Part shown: positions 54,790-63,566 of the stretch, in pieces
Layout of the letters: each line of letters opens with the position of its first letter
Position numbering within the stretch: the first letter of the stretch is position 1
Assembly (NCBI GenBank): GCA_026418055.1
Contig: JAOACB010000005.1
Span: 37,601-101,600, forward strand
Length of the DNA stretch: 64,000 nt
Reading direction: 5' to 3'
Source of the DNA: Fimbriimonadales bacterium
GTDB taxonomy: Bacteria > Armatimonadota > Fimbriimonadia > Fimbriimonadales > Fimbriimonadaceae
Made by a program: the position numbers and the translations under genes
The notes under the pieces: model-generated
Database searches by the model: none
Told to the model about the DNA's origin: nothing
The model's input: the letters and a program-made list of their open reading frames with translations, nothing else

Positions 54790-55692
54790 CTAGCGGCCGC
54801 GAAGATCGGGGGCGATGTCCACCGGGCGCCGGAACAAGCCTTGGATGCGGCTCTCCAGATCGGCGCTCGGCATGCCGACCTTCTTCTCCTCGACGTGCTC
54901 GAAGGACAGCAGCACGGTCACCCGGCGGTTGGAGTAGTCGAACGGCCGGTCCGGGCGGCGCAGGCGCGTCGCCGCGAAGCCTCGCACCTCGATCACCCGG
55001 TCCTCGGGCACGCCGGACGCCTTGAGCAACCGCCGCATGGCCTGCGCGCGGTCGTTGCTCAGGTCCCAGTTGTCGTAGTTGCGGCCGGGCGGATAAGGCC
55101 GAGCGTCGGTGTGGCCCTCGATCACCAGCTTCCGACCGGACTTGGCGATCAGCGGCGCGACCCGCTGGATCAGCCTCCGCGCCTCGGGCCGGATCACGGC
55201 GCAACCGGAGTCGAAGAACACCGCACCGGCCCCCTCGATGAACTCCATGCGAAGTCCCTCGGGAGTCACCACCAGCTCGATCTGCTTCACGAGCTCCTTC
55301 AGGACGCCGTCCTTCTGGGCCATCTCCTTGAGCGCCTCGCCGATCTCGCGCCCGATCTGTCGGACTTGGTCCTCGTCGAGCCGGCGGACCTCCTCAACCC
55401 CCTGCGCCGACCCGCCCGACTGCTTCCACGGCCCCGTGCGCGGGGGCGAGGACTTGAAGTTGGCGATGGACACCTTGGCCCTCGGCTCGTTCTTCACGAA
55501 TCCCAGGGGATCCTGGAAGTAGCCTTGGATGAGCGCCTTGTCCTGATCCGACAAGCCCATGATCCACATCACCATGAAGAACGCCATCATCGCGGTCACG
55601 AAGTCGGCGTAGGCGACTTTCCACGAGCCGCCGTGGTGGCCGCCGTGGCTGACCTTCTTCTTCTTGATGATGATCGGGGCGCCTTCGCTCAT
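54790..55692 (-). CDS. motB: Flagellar motor protein MotB
   Basis: 300 residues. Single TM helix with the proton-carrying Asp in VAYADFVTAMMAFFMVMWIM, and a C-terminal OmpA-like peptidoglycan-binding domain (IEGHTDARPYPPGRNYDNWD, NDRAQAMRRLLKASGV, RGFAATRLRRP). It anchors the stator. The N-terminal PIIIKKKKVSHGGHHGGSW is the usual MotB start, with an extra His/Gly run. It begins six bases after the motA stop. Confidence 0.95.
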   Translation of the reverse strand: MSEGAPIIIKKKKVSHGGHHGGSWKVAYADFVTAMMAFFMVMWIMGLSDQDKALIQGYFQDPLGFVKNEPRAKVSIANFKSSPPRTGPWKQSGGSAQGVEEVRRLDEDQVRQIGREIGEALKEMAQKDGVLKELVKQIELVVTPEGLRMEFIEGAGAVFFDSGCAVIRPEARRLIQRVAPLIAKSGRKLVIEGHTDARPYPPGRNYDNWDLSNDRAQAMRRLLKASGVPEDRVIEVRGFAATRLRRPDRPFDYSNRRVTVLLSFEHVEEKKVGMPSADLESRIQGLFRRPVDIAPDLRGR

Positions 55693-55698
55693 GGCTGG

Positions 55699-56556
55699 TT
55701 AGGCGGCCTTCTCCTTCACGGCCTGCTCCATCTCGGTGAAGCCGGGCCGCACGCTGGGCTCGATGTTGCGCCGCGCGAACTCCACGCACGTGATCGGCGA
55801 CTCGCCGCGCGCGAACGAGAACAGAGCGTAGCGCAGGCAGTTCAGGTACTGCAGCTCGCTGGCGTTGCGCAGCTGCAGGGCGCGGGCGAGCGGCAGGAAC
55901 ACGCCGTAGGCCAAGAGGATGCCCAGGAACGTGCCGACCAAGGCCGCCGCGACCGACTGGCCGATCAGTGCGGCCTCGCCGCCGATCTTGCCCATCGTGA
56001 TGATGACGCCCAGCACCGCCGCCACGATCCCGAAGCCCGGCATCGAGTCGCCGACCGTCTGGATGGCCTCGGCGGGCACGTTCGCCTCGTGGTGGGCGGT
56101 CTCGATGTCGATCTCCATCATCTCGCTGAGGTCGTGGGGGCCGACGGCGCCCGTGAGAACCACCTTCATCGTGTCGCAGAAGAACGCCTTGGCGTGGTGG
56201 TTCGCCAGGAAGGCCGGATACTTCTTGATGATCTCCGACTCCTCGGGGCGCTCGATGTGCGGCTCCAGACCCAGCAGACCCTCCTTGCGGGCCACGTTGA
56301 ACAGCTGGTACATCATCTTGAGGGTCTGCAGATACGTCTCTTTGGTGTAGGGGTCCGGCTTGAGCAGGCCCAGCACCGCCTGGATGGCAGCGGTGAGGTT
56401 CTTCATGCCGTTGGCGGCGAGGAACGAGCCGATCGCCGCGCCGCCCAGAATCACGAACTCGTTGATCTGGATCAGCACGGCGATGTTGCCGTGGTGCATC
56501 ACATAGCCCACGATGGTCGCCCCGAGCACGACCAAGATTCCGATGATGGTGAACAT
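55699..56556 (-). CDS. motA: Flagellar motor protein MotA
   Basis: 285 residues with four TM segments. MFTIIGILVVLGATIVGYVM at the start, cytoplasmic loop with NVARKEGLLGLEPHIERPEE, and GDSMPGFGIVAAVLGVIITM with GTFLGILLAYGVFLPLA for the last helices. It forms the proton channel with MotB. CAGGGGAACG precedes ATG. It is divergent from mutL. Confidence 0.95.
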   Translation of the reverse strand: MFTIIGILVVLGATIVGYVMHHGNIAVLIQINEFVILGGAAIGSFLAANGMKNLTAAIQAVLGLLKPDPYTKETYLQTLKMMYQLFNVARKEGLLGLEPHIERPEESEIIKKYPAFLANHHAKAFFCDTMKVVLTGAVGPHDLSEMMEIDIETAHHEANVPAEAIQTVGDSMPGFGIVAAVLGVIITMGKIGGEAALIGQSVAAALVGTFLGILLAYGVFLPLARALQLRNASELQYLNCLRYALFSFARGESPITCVEFARRNIEPSVRPGFTEMEQAVKEKAA

Positions 56557-56637
56557 CGTTCCCCTGCCGAACCCTCGCGGACGACGGGGCCCGTCCCTTC
56601 GCCCGCACAGGAGTTCTTCCACACTGGAGGTTCGAAC

Positions 56638-58479
56638 TTGAGCCGGAACCTCGGGGTCCCGGCGGAAACCGCCACCATGGAGCTTGTTCCCCATCCGCCC
56701 GGCAGAGTCCGCCTCCTGGACCCGCACACGGTGAACCAGATCGCGGCGGGCGAGGTCGTGGAGCGCCCCGCCTCGGTGGTGAAGGAGCTGGTCGAGAACG
56801 CCCTGGACGCCGGGGCGCGCCGGATCGAGGTCGACCTGGAGGACAGCGGCCGAACGCTCATCCGGGTGGCGGACGACGGTTGCGGCATGGAGCCGTCTGA
56901 CGCCGAGGCCGCTCTGCAGCGGCACGCCACCTCGAAGATCGCCTGCGCCGACGACCTGCTGGGTGTGCGGACGCTGGGGTTCCGCGGAGAGGCGCTGCCG
57001 TCGATCGCCTCCGTCAGCCGCCTCACGCTGTCCACCGCCACGAGCGACGGCGCCCGCACCGTGTTGCGCGTGGAGGGCGGGCGGCGCCTCGACAATGGCG
57101 CCGCGGCAGGTCCGCGGGGCACCGAGGTGGTGGTGCGGGACCTGTTCTTCAACACACCGGCCCGCCTGAAGTTTCTCAAGAGCGACTCCACCGAGCTGGC
57201 GGCCTGCCTGGAGGTGCTCTCGAGGCTGGCGATCGGCTACCCCGACGTGGCGTTCTCGGTGACCCACAAGGGCCAGACGGCGTTCCGCACCTCCGGCTCC
57301 GGGGACCGCCTGCAGGCGGTCGCCGACGTGTGGGGCCGCGAGCTCGCCAAGTCCCTGGCCGAGGTCGACTGCGAAGTGGCCGGCATCCGGGTGTCGGGCT
57401 TCGTGAGCCCGCCGCACGTCACCCGCCCCACCCGCGCGTACCAATACCTGTACGTCAACGGTCGGCCGGTGAAGGCCCGCACGCTGATGGCCGCGCTGGA
57501 CCAAGCGTTCCGCGACCTGACCCCGGAGCGGCGCTATCCCGTGGCGGTGCTCGACGTGCGCGTCGAGCCGTCCCGGGTGGACGTCAACGTGTCGCCGACG
57601 AAGAGCGAGGTGAAGTTCCAGCAGGAGGGCCAGGCGTTCGACGCCGTGCGCTACGCCGTCCGAGCAGCCCTGCAGGAGCACGGCATGATGCCGTCCGCCG
57701 CCGACATCGCGGTGGTGAACCAGGCGCTGGCCGAGCTGCAGAGACCCGCCGCGGCTTTCTCCGGGTCCGGGCTCTTCCACCAGAGCCTGGCGGCCCAGCG
57801 GCCGCTCGGCACCCTCGAGGGCAACGAGGCGCTCGACGCCGCGCTCACCGGGCTCCCCGCCGTCGCGCCCGAAGAAGGCCGCTATCCGTTCCTGCACCTG
57901 CTGGACGACCTGCGCGTGCTCGGGCAGATCCTCAACACGTTCATCGTCGCCGACACGCGCCGCGGGCTGGCGATCATCGACCAGCACGTGGCGCACGAGC
58001 GCATCCTGTACGAGCACCTCTGCGGTCTGAAGGGCCCCACCGCCATCGAGCGGCAGCGGCTGCTGGCGCCGGAGACCCTCGAGCTCGACCGCCGTTCGGC
58101 CGTGCTGCTGCGCGAGCGCCTGGAGGAGCTGGTAGCCGTTGGGTTCGACATCGAGCCGTTCGGACCGGACAGCTTCCTGGTGCGCGCCGCACCCGCCGCC
58201 CTGCGCGGGAGAGACCCGCTGCGGACCCTGCGCGACCTCGTGGACGAGCTGGTGGAGAGCACGGTCGCCCGCCGCCTCACCCCGACGCGCGAGCAGATCT
58301 GGATCACCAGCGCGTGCAAGATGGCCGTAAAGGCCGGCGACCCGCTGAGCGTGGCCGAGATGGAGAAGCTGATCGTGGACCTGGCGACCACCGAGAACCC
58401 GTACCTCTGTCCGCACGGGAGGCCCATCACTATCGTGCTCACGCGCGAGGAGCTGCTGCGCAAGTTCAAGAGGGCCTGA
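56638..58479 (+). CDS. mutL: DNA mismatch repair protein MutL
   Basis: About 613 residues. GHKL ATPase motifs: VNQIAAGEVVERPASVVKEL, VENALDAGA, DDGCGM, LGFRGEALPSIASVS. Transducer domain with VDVNVSPTKSEVKF, then a C-terminal dimerisation domain starting YPFLHLLDDLRVLGQILNTF. DQHVAHERILYEHL is present, but I do not see the DQHA-x2-E-x4-E nuclease site in full (DQHVAHERILYE fits in part, with Val for Ala). Start: TTG 56638 has GGAGG seven bases upstream, while ATG 56677 sits behind a GGCGG-AAA-CCGCC hairpin. ruvC starts two bases after the stop. Confidence 0.94.
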   Translation: MSRNLGVPAETATMELVPHPPGRVRLLDPHTVNQIAAGEVVERPASVVKELVENALDAGARRIEVDLEDSGRTLIRVADDGCGMEPSDAEAALQRHATSKIACADDLLGVRTLGFRGEALPSIASVSRLTLSTATSDGARTVLRVEGGRRLDNGAAAGPRGTEVVVRDLFFNTPARLKFLKSDSTELAACLEVLSRLAIGYPDVAFSVTHKGQTAFRTSGSGDRLQAVADVWGRELAKSLAEVDCEVAGIRVSGFVSPPHVTRPTRAYQYLYVNGRPVKARTLMAALDQAFRDLTPERRYPVAVLDVRVEPSRVDVNVSPTKSEVKFQQEGQAFDAVRYAVRAALQEHGMMPSAADIAVVNQALAELQRPAAAFSGSGLFHQSLAAQRPLGTLEGNEALDAALTGLPAVAPEEGRYPFLHLLDDLRVLGQILNTFIVADTRRGLAIIDQHVAHERILYEHLCGLKGPTAIERQRLLAPETLELDRRSAVLLRERLEELVAVGFDIEPFGPDSFLVRAAPAALRGRDPLRTLRDLVDELVESTVARRLTPTREQIWITSACKMAVKAGDPLSVAEMEKLIVDLATTENPYLCPHGRPITIVLTREELLRKFKRA

Positions 58480-58481
58480 CC

Positions 58482-58958
58482 GTGCCGACGACCGTGCTGG
58501 GCATCGATCCGGGCTTGGAGCGGGTGGGCTTCGGCCTAGTGCGCCGCGAGGGGTCTTCTCTGCGCTGCGTGGAGCACGGCCTCATCGAGACGCCGCGCGT
58601 CCCCCTGGCCGACCGCCTGGCGCTGCTGCAGCGCGAGACGGCCTCGCTGCTGGAGCGCACCCGTCCCGACGCGGTGGCCACCGAGAAGCTGCTGTTCAGC
58701 GTCAACCGCAAGACCGCGATGGACGTCGCCAAGGCGCTGGGGGCGCTGCTCGCGGAGGTCGGGCGCGTCGGTCTGCCCTGGTCCGAGTACGCCCCCAGCG
58801 AGGTCAAGCTGGCCGTGGTGGGCAACGGAGCCGCGGAGAAGCGCCAAGTGGAGTACATGGTGTGCCGCCTGCTGGGCCTCGAGCGGCCGCCCAAGCCGGA
58901 CGACGTGGCCGACGCTCTGGCGATCGCGGTGTGCCACGCCCTGCGGGTCAAGGGATGA
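58482..58958 (+). CDS. ruvC: Holliday junction resolvase RuvC
   Basis: 158 residues. Catalytic acidic residues are in LGIDPGLERVGFGLVRREG (Asp near 8), VATEKLLFSVNRKTAMDVAK (Glu) and PKPDDVADALAIAVCHAL (two Asp). It resolves four-way junctions with RuvAB, which is not in the window. GTG 58482 is two bases after the mutL stop, so the two repair genes are co-transcribed. Ends before a bidirectional terminator. Confidence 0.96.
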   Translation: MPTTVLGIDPGLERVGFGLVRREGSSLRCVEHGLIETPRVPLADRLALLQRETASLLERTRPDAVATEKLLFSVNRKTAMDVAKALGALLAEVGRVGLPWSEYAPSEVKLAVVGNGAAEKRQVEYMVCRLLGLERPPKPDDVADALAIAVCHALRVKG

Positions 58959-58961
58959 GGG

Positions 58962-58993
58962 GGCTCCCCGGCCGCAGGAGCCGCCGGGGAGCC
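58962..58993. terminator. Bidirectional terminator hairpin
   Basis: GGCTCCCCGGC and GCCGGGGAGCC form a perfect 11-bp stem with a 10-base loop between the converging ruvC and thioredoxin-like genes. Confidence 0.65.
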
Positions 58994-59000
58994 GGAGGCC

Positions 59001-59447
59001 TCACGCCTCGAGCAGGCGGTCGAGAGCGGCCTGCAGCATCTTCAGACCGTTGGCGCCCGCAGCGCGCGAGCGCATCTTCCCTTCCGCGTCGAAGAGGAAG
59101 TAAGCCGGTACGTACTGGTTCTCGAAGTTCTCAGCCACGCAATGGCGGTTGTCCACCGCGCACGGCTCGACGATGCCGTGCTCGGCCACTTGGCGCCGGA
59201 CCTCCTCCACGTCGAGGTCGGCCTCCTGCCGCGGCATGTGCACCGACACGAAGCCCAGACCCTTGGGGCCGTACTGGTCGCGCCACCGCGCGATCACCGG
59301 CAGGTTCTCGTGGCAGATGTGGCAGCTCACCGCCCAAAAGTGGACCAGCAGGGGCTTGCCGCTCAGCTCGGCCCAGTCCGGCTCGCCATTGAGCCACTCG
59401 GTCGCGCCGTCGAAGCTCGGAAGCTCGGAGCCGACTCGCAAGGGCAT
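59001..59447 (-). CDS. Thioredoxin-like (TlpA/redoxin) protein
   Basis: 148 residues, thioredoxin fold with active site CHIC in PLLVHFWAVSCHICHENLPV and cis-Pro region in YVPAYFLFDAEGKMRS. It has no signal peptide, so it is cytoplasmic. The ATG overlaps the peroxiredoxin stop by one base, so it is the likely reductant of that peroxiredoxin. The order peroxiredoxin-thioredoxin in one coupled message supports a self-sufficient peroxide reductase pair. Confidence 0.9.
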   Translation of the reverse strand: MPLRVGSELPSFDGATEWLNGEPDWAELSGKPLLVHFWAVSCHICHENLPVIARWRDQYGPKGLGFVSVHMPRQEADLDVEEVRRQVAEHGIVEPCAVDNRHCVAENFENQYVPAYFLFDAEGKMRSRAAGANGLKMLQAALDRLLEA

Positions 59448-60019
59448 CAGAGCGTCTTCATCCCCGGCTTCCAGTCGGCGCCGCACAGCCCGCCGGACTG
59501 CAGAGCCTCGAGCACGCGGAGCGTCTCGTCGACGCTGCGACCCACGTTGAGGTTGTTGATGACCGCGTACTGCAGGATGCCGTCCGGGTCGATGATGAAC
59601 AGGCCCCGCAGCGCGATGCCCTTGTCCTCGACCAGCACGCCGTAGGAGGCCGAAACCTCGTGGGTCATGTCGCTCGCCAGCGGGAACTTCGTGCCCTCGA
59701 TGCCGTTCTGGGAGCGCGGGGTGCGGAGCCAGGCGCGGTGCGAGTACACGGAGTCGGTGGACACTCCGAGGACCTCGCAGTTCAGCGCTTGGAACTCCTC
59801 GTAGCGGTCCGACAGCGCGGTGATCTCTGTGGGGCACACGAACGTGAAGTCCAGAGGATAGAAGAACAGCACGAGCCACTTGCCGCGGTAGTCCGAGAGG
59901 CTCACGGTCTTGTCGAGCCTCTCGATGTCCAGCGTGGAGGGCATGGTGAAGTCGGGAGCGGGCTGGCCGACCTTGGCCACGGCGCGCTCCTCGAGGCAGA
60001 TCGTTTCGATGTTGGACAT
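59447..60019 (-). CDS. Typical 2-Cys peroxiredoxin (AhpC/Prx1 type)
   Basis: 190 residues. Peroxidatic Cys in [20 protein letters not shown], resolving Cys in [11 protein letters not shown] at the C-terminus, and [31 protein letters not shown] and [14 protein letters not shown] as family motifs. It reduces hydrogen peroxide and organic peroxides. AGAGGAAG lies before ATG. A stem-loop and a promoter with a palindrome lie upstream. It is coupled to a thioredoxin-like gene. Confidence 0.95.
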   Translation of the reverse strand: MSNIETICLEERAVAKVGQPAPDFTMPSTLDIERLDKTVSLSDYRGKWLVLFFYPLDFTFVCPTEITALSDRYEEFQALNCEVLGVSTDSVYSHRAWLRTPRSQNGIEGTKFPLASDMTHEVSASYGVLVEDKGIALRGLFIIDPDGILQYAVINNLNVGRSVDETLRVLEALQSGGLCGADWKPGMKTL

Positions 60020-60047
60020 GGTCTTCCTCTTCGTTCCGTCTCAAACG

Positions 60048-60066
60048 AGAGGGCTTTTGGCCCTCT
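60048..60066 (-). other. 5'-end stem-loop of the peroxiredoxin message
   Basis: AGAGGGC and GCCCTCT pair around a 5-base loop. With the predicted -10 at 60072-60077, the transcript would start near 60065, putting the hairpin at the very 5' end, where it could stabilise the mRNA or regulate it. A terminator for the upstream DUF4127 gene is the alternative. Confidence 0.45.
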
Positions 60067-60071
60067 TCGAA

Positions 60072-60104
60072 CGTATACCCCAAAGGAATCTTAACGTACC
60101 GTTA
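60072..60104 (-). promoter_or_regulatory. Peroxiredoxin promoter with palindromic operator candidate
   Basis: On the reverse strand GGTATACG has its -10 at 60077-60072. The palindrome TAACG-GTA-CGTTA (60092-60104) covers the -35 position and also the stop codon of the upstream gene, so a bound regulator would block or recruit polymerase. Confidence 0.45.
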
Positions 60105-61682
60105 GGGTTGAGGCGCGGCCCGCCGGACGCGGAAGTCGATCCACGCCTCGTACACGCGGGGCCAAGGCAGGCCCGCCTGCACCTCCGACAGCTCCCACAG
60201 CGGCCCGCCCGTCTCGGGATCGGTCGCCTGGAAGCGCTCCCGGAAGTAGCGCTCGGCGTAGGAGCGCAAGGCGCGCCGCACGAAGCTCTCGGCCAGGGCG
60301 AGCGCCTCTCCACGGACCTCGAACGGCGGCTGGCGAGGCTGCAACTCCCGTACGAGGTTCGCGGCGATCGGACGCACCAGCCGGTGGTACGCGAAGTCGT
60401 TGACGAAGCGGTGCAACAGGAACGTGAGGCGAGCCCCCTCGGCCGCCTCCCCCAGATCCATCCTGCGGGCCAGCAGAGCCATGTTCGCCGCGGGGATGGT
60501 GGTGCCCATGGTGTTGCCTGCGGTGTTCCATCCGGCGTAGGCCAGCAGGTCGGCCGCCCGGTTGCTCTGCCAGATTGCTCGGAACAGCCGCTCATCGGCC
60601 ACGCCCTCCTCTCCCAGGTTCACGTCGGCGACCGCGCAGGGTTCGCCCGACTCGAGGGTCCCAACGAGCTCGGCGCAGAATCGTTCGAAGGGGGCCCGCG
60701 GCGGCCTCAGGGTGTTCACGAACAGCGTGTAGTCCGCGGGCTGACCGTCCGCCGCCGGCCGAGCGCCGCTGGCCAGGATCTGGTCCTCCAGCGTCTTGGC
60801 CAGGGGCTTGGATTCGTAGGGCGCGACGCGCCGACCGGCGTCGGGTTCCGAGAGCACCACGCGCACGCGGGGTTGCCACCCGGCCCTGCGGAGCGCGGCC
60901 CGGCTGACGAGGACGTTCGAGTGCTGGTCGATGCCCTCGCAGAAGTACACCTTGCCTCCGATGCCCTTCTGCCCGACCCTCCGGCGCAACCGGGCTCCCT
61001 CGGGCACGTGCGGGCCCGCAGAGGTGGCGTCGTCCTGGCCGATGACCAGGTAGTCGAACACCCCGTCGGCGACGTCGTCGATCAGCCGGCTCAGCAGGGC
61101 CTCGTTGCGGGCCCGCATCCGGTCGTACGCCGCGAGCCTCTCCTTCGGAGTCCGACTCCGGGCTCGGTTCCAAGCCCTCGGGTCGACGCTCTGGCCCTGA
61201 CGGATCCGTTCCCGCAGCGTCACGTAGGAGCCGAGCGCCTCGCGCCAAGGGGCGGATTCGAGCGTGGCGGTCGGCAGCACGCGCGGGATGGTGGCGAACA
61301 CGTAGAACGGCGTGTCGGGGTGGGCCCGGCGGATGCGCTCCAGGCGCTCCAGCCTCCCCAAGGCCGTGGCCAGCGGCGTGGCATCGGTCCGGCTGGCCAC
61401 CAGACCGCCGAAGCACACCATCTCCGCGCTCACGACGGCCGCCTCGGCTTCGTCCAGGTTTTGGCGCTCCAACCACGACAGAACGGCATCCGGATCGCCG
61501 GGCTTGGTGAAACGGCCGAGCAACGCCGCAGGGGGTGTCTGCACCTCCACCCCTGCGATGGCGCCGATCATCCTCGCGAACTGGCCGGTGGCCGGCCGGT
61601 CGTCGATCGGAACCAGCACGACCCGGGCCGCTTGCGGCCAGGCGGCGACCGCCGCTGCGGCCAGCGCCGCCCACAACCCCAT
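60102..61682 (-). CDS. DUF4127-family secreted protein
   Basis: 526 residues. A short N-terminal hydrophobic stretch (MGLWAALAAAAVAAWPQAAR) serves as signal or anchor. VVLVPIDDRPATGQFARMIG at the start and ADLLAYAGWNTAGNTMGTTI near residue 390 are the signatures of DUF4127. Function unknown; the family occurs with carbohydrate genes in Firmicutes and Armatimonadota. GGTATCCT ends eight bases before ATG, divergent to the fucosidase gene 65 bases away. Its stop codon overlaps the peroxiredoxin operator. Confidence 0.85.
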   Translation of the reverse strand: MGLWAALAAAAVAAWPQAARVVLVPIDDRPATGQFARMIGAIAGVEVQTPPAALLGRFTKPGDPDAVLSWLERQNLDEAEAAVVSAEMVCFGGLVASRTDATPLATALGRLERLERIRRAHPDTPFYVFATIPRVLPTATLESAPWREALGSYVTLRERIRQGQSVDPRAWNRARSRTPKERLAAYDRMRARNEALLSRLIDDVADGVFDYLVIGQDDATSAGPHVPEGARLRRRVGQKGIGGKVYFCEGIDQHSNVLVSRAALRRAGWQPRVRVVLSEPDAGRRVAPYESKPLAKTLEDQILASGARPAADGQPADYTLFVNTLRPPRAPFERFCAELVGTLESGEPCAVADVNLGEEGVADERLFRAIWQSNRAADLLAYAGWNTAGNTMGTTIPAANMALLARRMDLGEAAEGARLTFLLHRFVNDFAYHRLVRPIAANLVRELQPRQPPFEVRGEALALAESFVRRALRSYAERYFRERFQATDPETGGPLWELSEVQAGLPWPRVYEAWIDFRVRRAAPQP

Positions 61683-61690
61683 GGGAGCCA

Positions 61691-61698
61691 AGGATACC
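61691..61698 (-). promoter_or_regulatory. Extended -10 GGTATCCT, leaderless promoter of the DUF4127 gene
   Basis: On the reverse strand GGTATCCT ends eight bases before ATG 61682. The opposing fucosidase gene has GGTAAGAA (61733-61740) seven bases before its own ATG. Confidence 0.5.
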
Positions 61699-61747
61699 AG
61701 ACGCCCCAACCTCCATCCGAGGAGCCCCAAGGGGTAAGAAGGGCGCC

Positions 61748-63508
61748 ATGGGATTGCTCTCCGCACTGCTCTGCAGCGCCCTGACCGCCTCGACGCAGCT
61801 GGACGAGCCGTTGCTGCCGAACCCGAACACGGGAGAGACCGAGGCCGAGTTCGCGGCCCGCACGGCCTGGTGGCGCGAGGCGAAGTTCGGCATGTTCATC
61901 CACTGGGGCGTCTACGCGGTTCCGGCCGACGGCGAGTGGCACCTGAACAGCCACAGGATGCAGGTGGCCGACTACGAGAAGTACGCCCCGCGCTTCAACC
62001 CCGTGCGCTACGACGCCGAGCGTTGGGTGCGGCTCGCCAAGGCCGCGGGCATGAGGTACATCGTGATCACCAGCAAGCACCACGACGGCTTCGCTCTGTG
62101 GCCCACCAAGCAGTCCGATTGGAGCATCGCGGGGCGCACGCCGTTCCGCCGTGACCCCCTGAAGGAACTGGCCGAAGCCTGCCGCAAGCACGGGATCACC
62201 CTGGGCTTCTACCACTCCATCATGGATTGGCACCATCCCGACTACCTGCCCCGCAGGCCCTGGGAGACCCAGACGCGTCCCGCCGCCGGAGCGGACCTGG
62301 ACCGCTACATCGACTTCATGAAGGCTCAGCTCACCGAGCTGCTCACCCAGTACGGCCGCATCGGCGTGCTTTGGTTCGACGGCGGCTGGGAGCACAGCGC
62401 CGACGAGCTGCGCGCCAAGGAGGTCGTGGCGATGATCCGGCGCCTGCAACCCTGGATCCTCATCAACGACCGCATAAACCTCCCCGAGGACCACGCCACG
62501 CCCGAGCAGCACATTCCGGCTGGCGCCATGCCCGGAGGCCGCCTGTGGGAGACCTGCATGACCATGAACGACAACTGGGGCTACCACCGGCAGGACAACA
62601 ACTGGAAGTCGACCCAGGATCTGGTGCGCAAGCTGTGCGACATCGCCAGCAAGGGCGGCAACTTCCTGCTGAACGTCGGCCCCACGGAGCTGGGGGAGAT
62701 CCCCCAGCCCTCCGTCGAGCGGCTGGAGCAGATCGGACGCTGGATGCGCGTCAACGGAGCCGCGATCTACGGCACCACCAAGAGTCCGCTCGGCAGGCTG
62801 CCGTTCGAGGGCCGGGTCACGCGCAAGGGCCGCACGCTGTACGTGCACGCCTTCGAGTGGCCCGAGGACGGCCGGTTCGTGCTGCCGGGCGTGCAGACCG
62901 CGCCCTCCAAGGCGCGCCTGCTGGGATCCAGGGTCCGAGTCCAGGCGGCGGGCGTGGCGACGGAGGCGGGACCCGCCACCGTGCTGAGGGTCGCGTCCAA
63001 GCCCAAGCCGGCAGCCGGCCTCGAGGGCCTTCCCCTCGTGATCGAGGTCGAGTACGCGGCTCCCATTCAGGTGGCGCGGATCGTGCCGCCGCTCTCCGTG
63101 GACGCGCAGGGCAGAGCCTCGCTGCTGGCCTCGGACGCGGTGCTCAAAGGCACCCGGGCGTTCCTCGAGACGATCGATGGCGTTCCGAACGTCGGGGGTT
63201 GGCTCGACCTCGGCGACACCGTCGAATGGACCGTCCGCGTGCCCAAGACGGAGATCTACCGCGTCGAGCTGGAGTACGCCTGTCCCCCCGACCAAGCGGG
63301 CGGAACGTTCGAGGTGAGCACCGACGACGGCCAGAGGCTGGGGGGCACCACGGGAAACACGGGGTCTTGGCGGCGCTTCGACACGCTCGCCCTGGCGGGA
63401 ACCCTCACGCTGCGCCAAGGGGAGCGCACGATCCGCGTGCGCCCGCTGCGGTTCCGAGGGAACGCCCTGATGAACCTGCGGCGCGTCACGCTGGTGCCCG
63501 CTCCTTGA
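61748..63508 (+). CDS. GH29 alpha-L-fucosidase, secreted
   Basis: 586 residues. Signal peptide MGLLSALLCSALTAS. Substrate-binding FGMFIHWGVYAVPADGEWHL (FIHWG) and ITSKHHDGFALWPTKQSDW; nucleophile Asp in GRIGVLWFDGGWEHS. The C-terminus (about 475-586) is a carbohydrate-binding-like beta domain (IYRVELEYACPPDQAGGTFE). It would release fucose from glycans outside the cell. The -10-like GGTAAGAA also resembles a ribosome site (GAAGGG), so leaderless status is uncertain. Neighbouring DUF4127 is divergent. Confidence 0.94.
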   Translation: MGLLSALLCSALTASTQLDEPLLPNPNTGETEAEFAARTAWWREAKFGMFIHWGVYAVPADGEWHLNSHRMQVADYEKYAPRFNPVRYDAERWVRLAKAAGMRYIVITSKHHDGFALWPTKQSDWSIAGRTPFRRDPLKELAEACRKHGITLGFYHSIMDWHHPDYLPRRPWETQTRPAAGADLDRYIDFMKAQLTELLTQYGRIGVLWFDGGWEHSADELRAKEVVAMIRRLQPWILINDRINLPEDHATPEQHIPAGAMPGGRLWETCMTMNDNWGYHRQDNNWKSTQDLVRKLCDIASKGGNFLLNVGPTELGEIPQPSVERLEQIGRWMRVNGAAIYGTTKSPLGRLPFEGRVTRKGRTLYVHAFEWPEDGRFVLPGVQTAPSKARLLGSRVRVQAAGVATEAGPATVLRVASKPKPAAGLEGLPLVIEVEYAAPIQVARIVPPLSVDAQGRASLLASDAVLKGTRAFLETIDGVPNVGGWLDLGDTVEWTVRVPKTEIYRVELEYACPPDQAGGTFEVSTDDGQRLGGTTGNTGSWRRFDTLALAGTLTLRQGERTIRVRPLRFRGNALMNLRRVTLVPAP

Positions 63509-63514
63509 GCCGTC

Positions 63515-63536
63515 CCCAGCCGCAGCCGTCGCTGGG
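63515..63536 (+). terminator. Weak hairpin after the fucosidase gene
   Basis: CCCAGC and GCTGGG with a 10-base loop, seven bases after the stop; there is no T-run, so it is only a candidate. Confidence 0.3.
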
Positions 63537-63566
63537 TCGACCATAATGGGCCCGGGGGCTCTCTCG

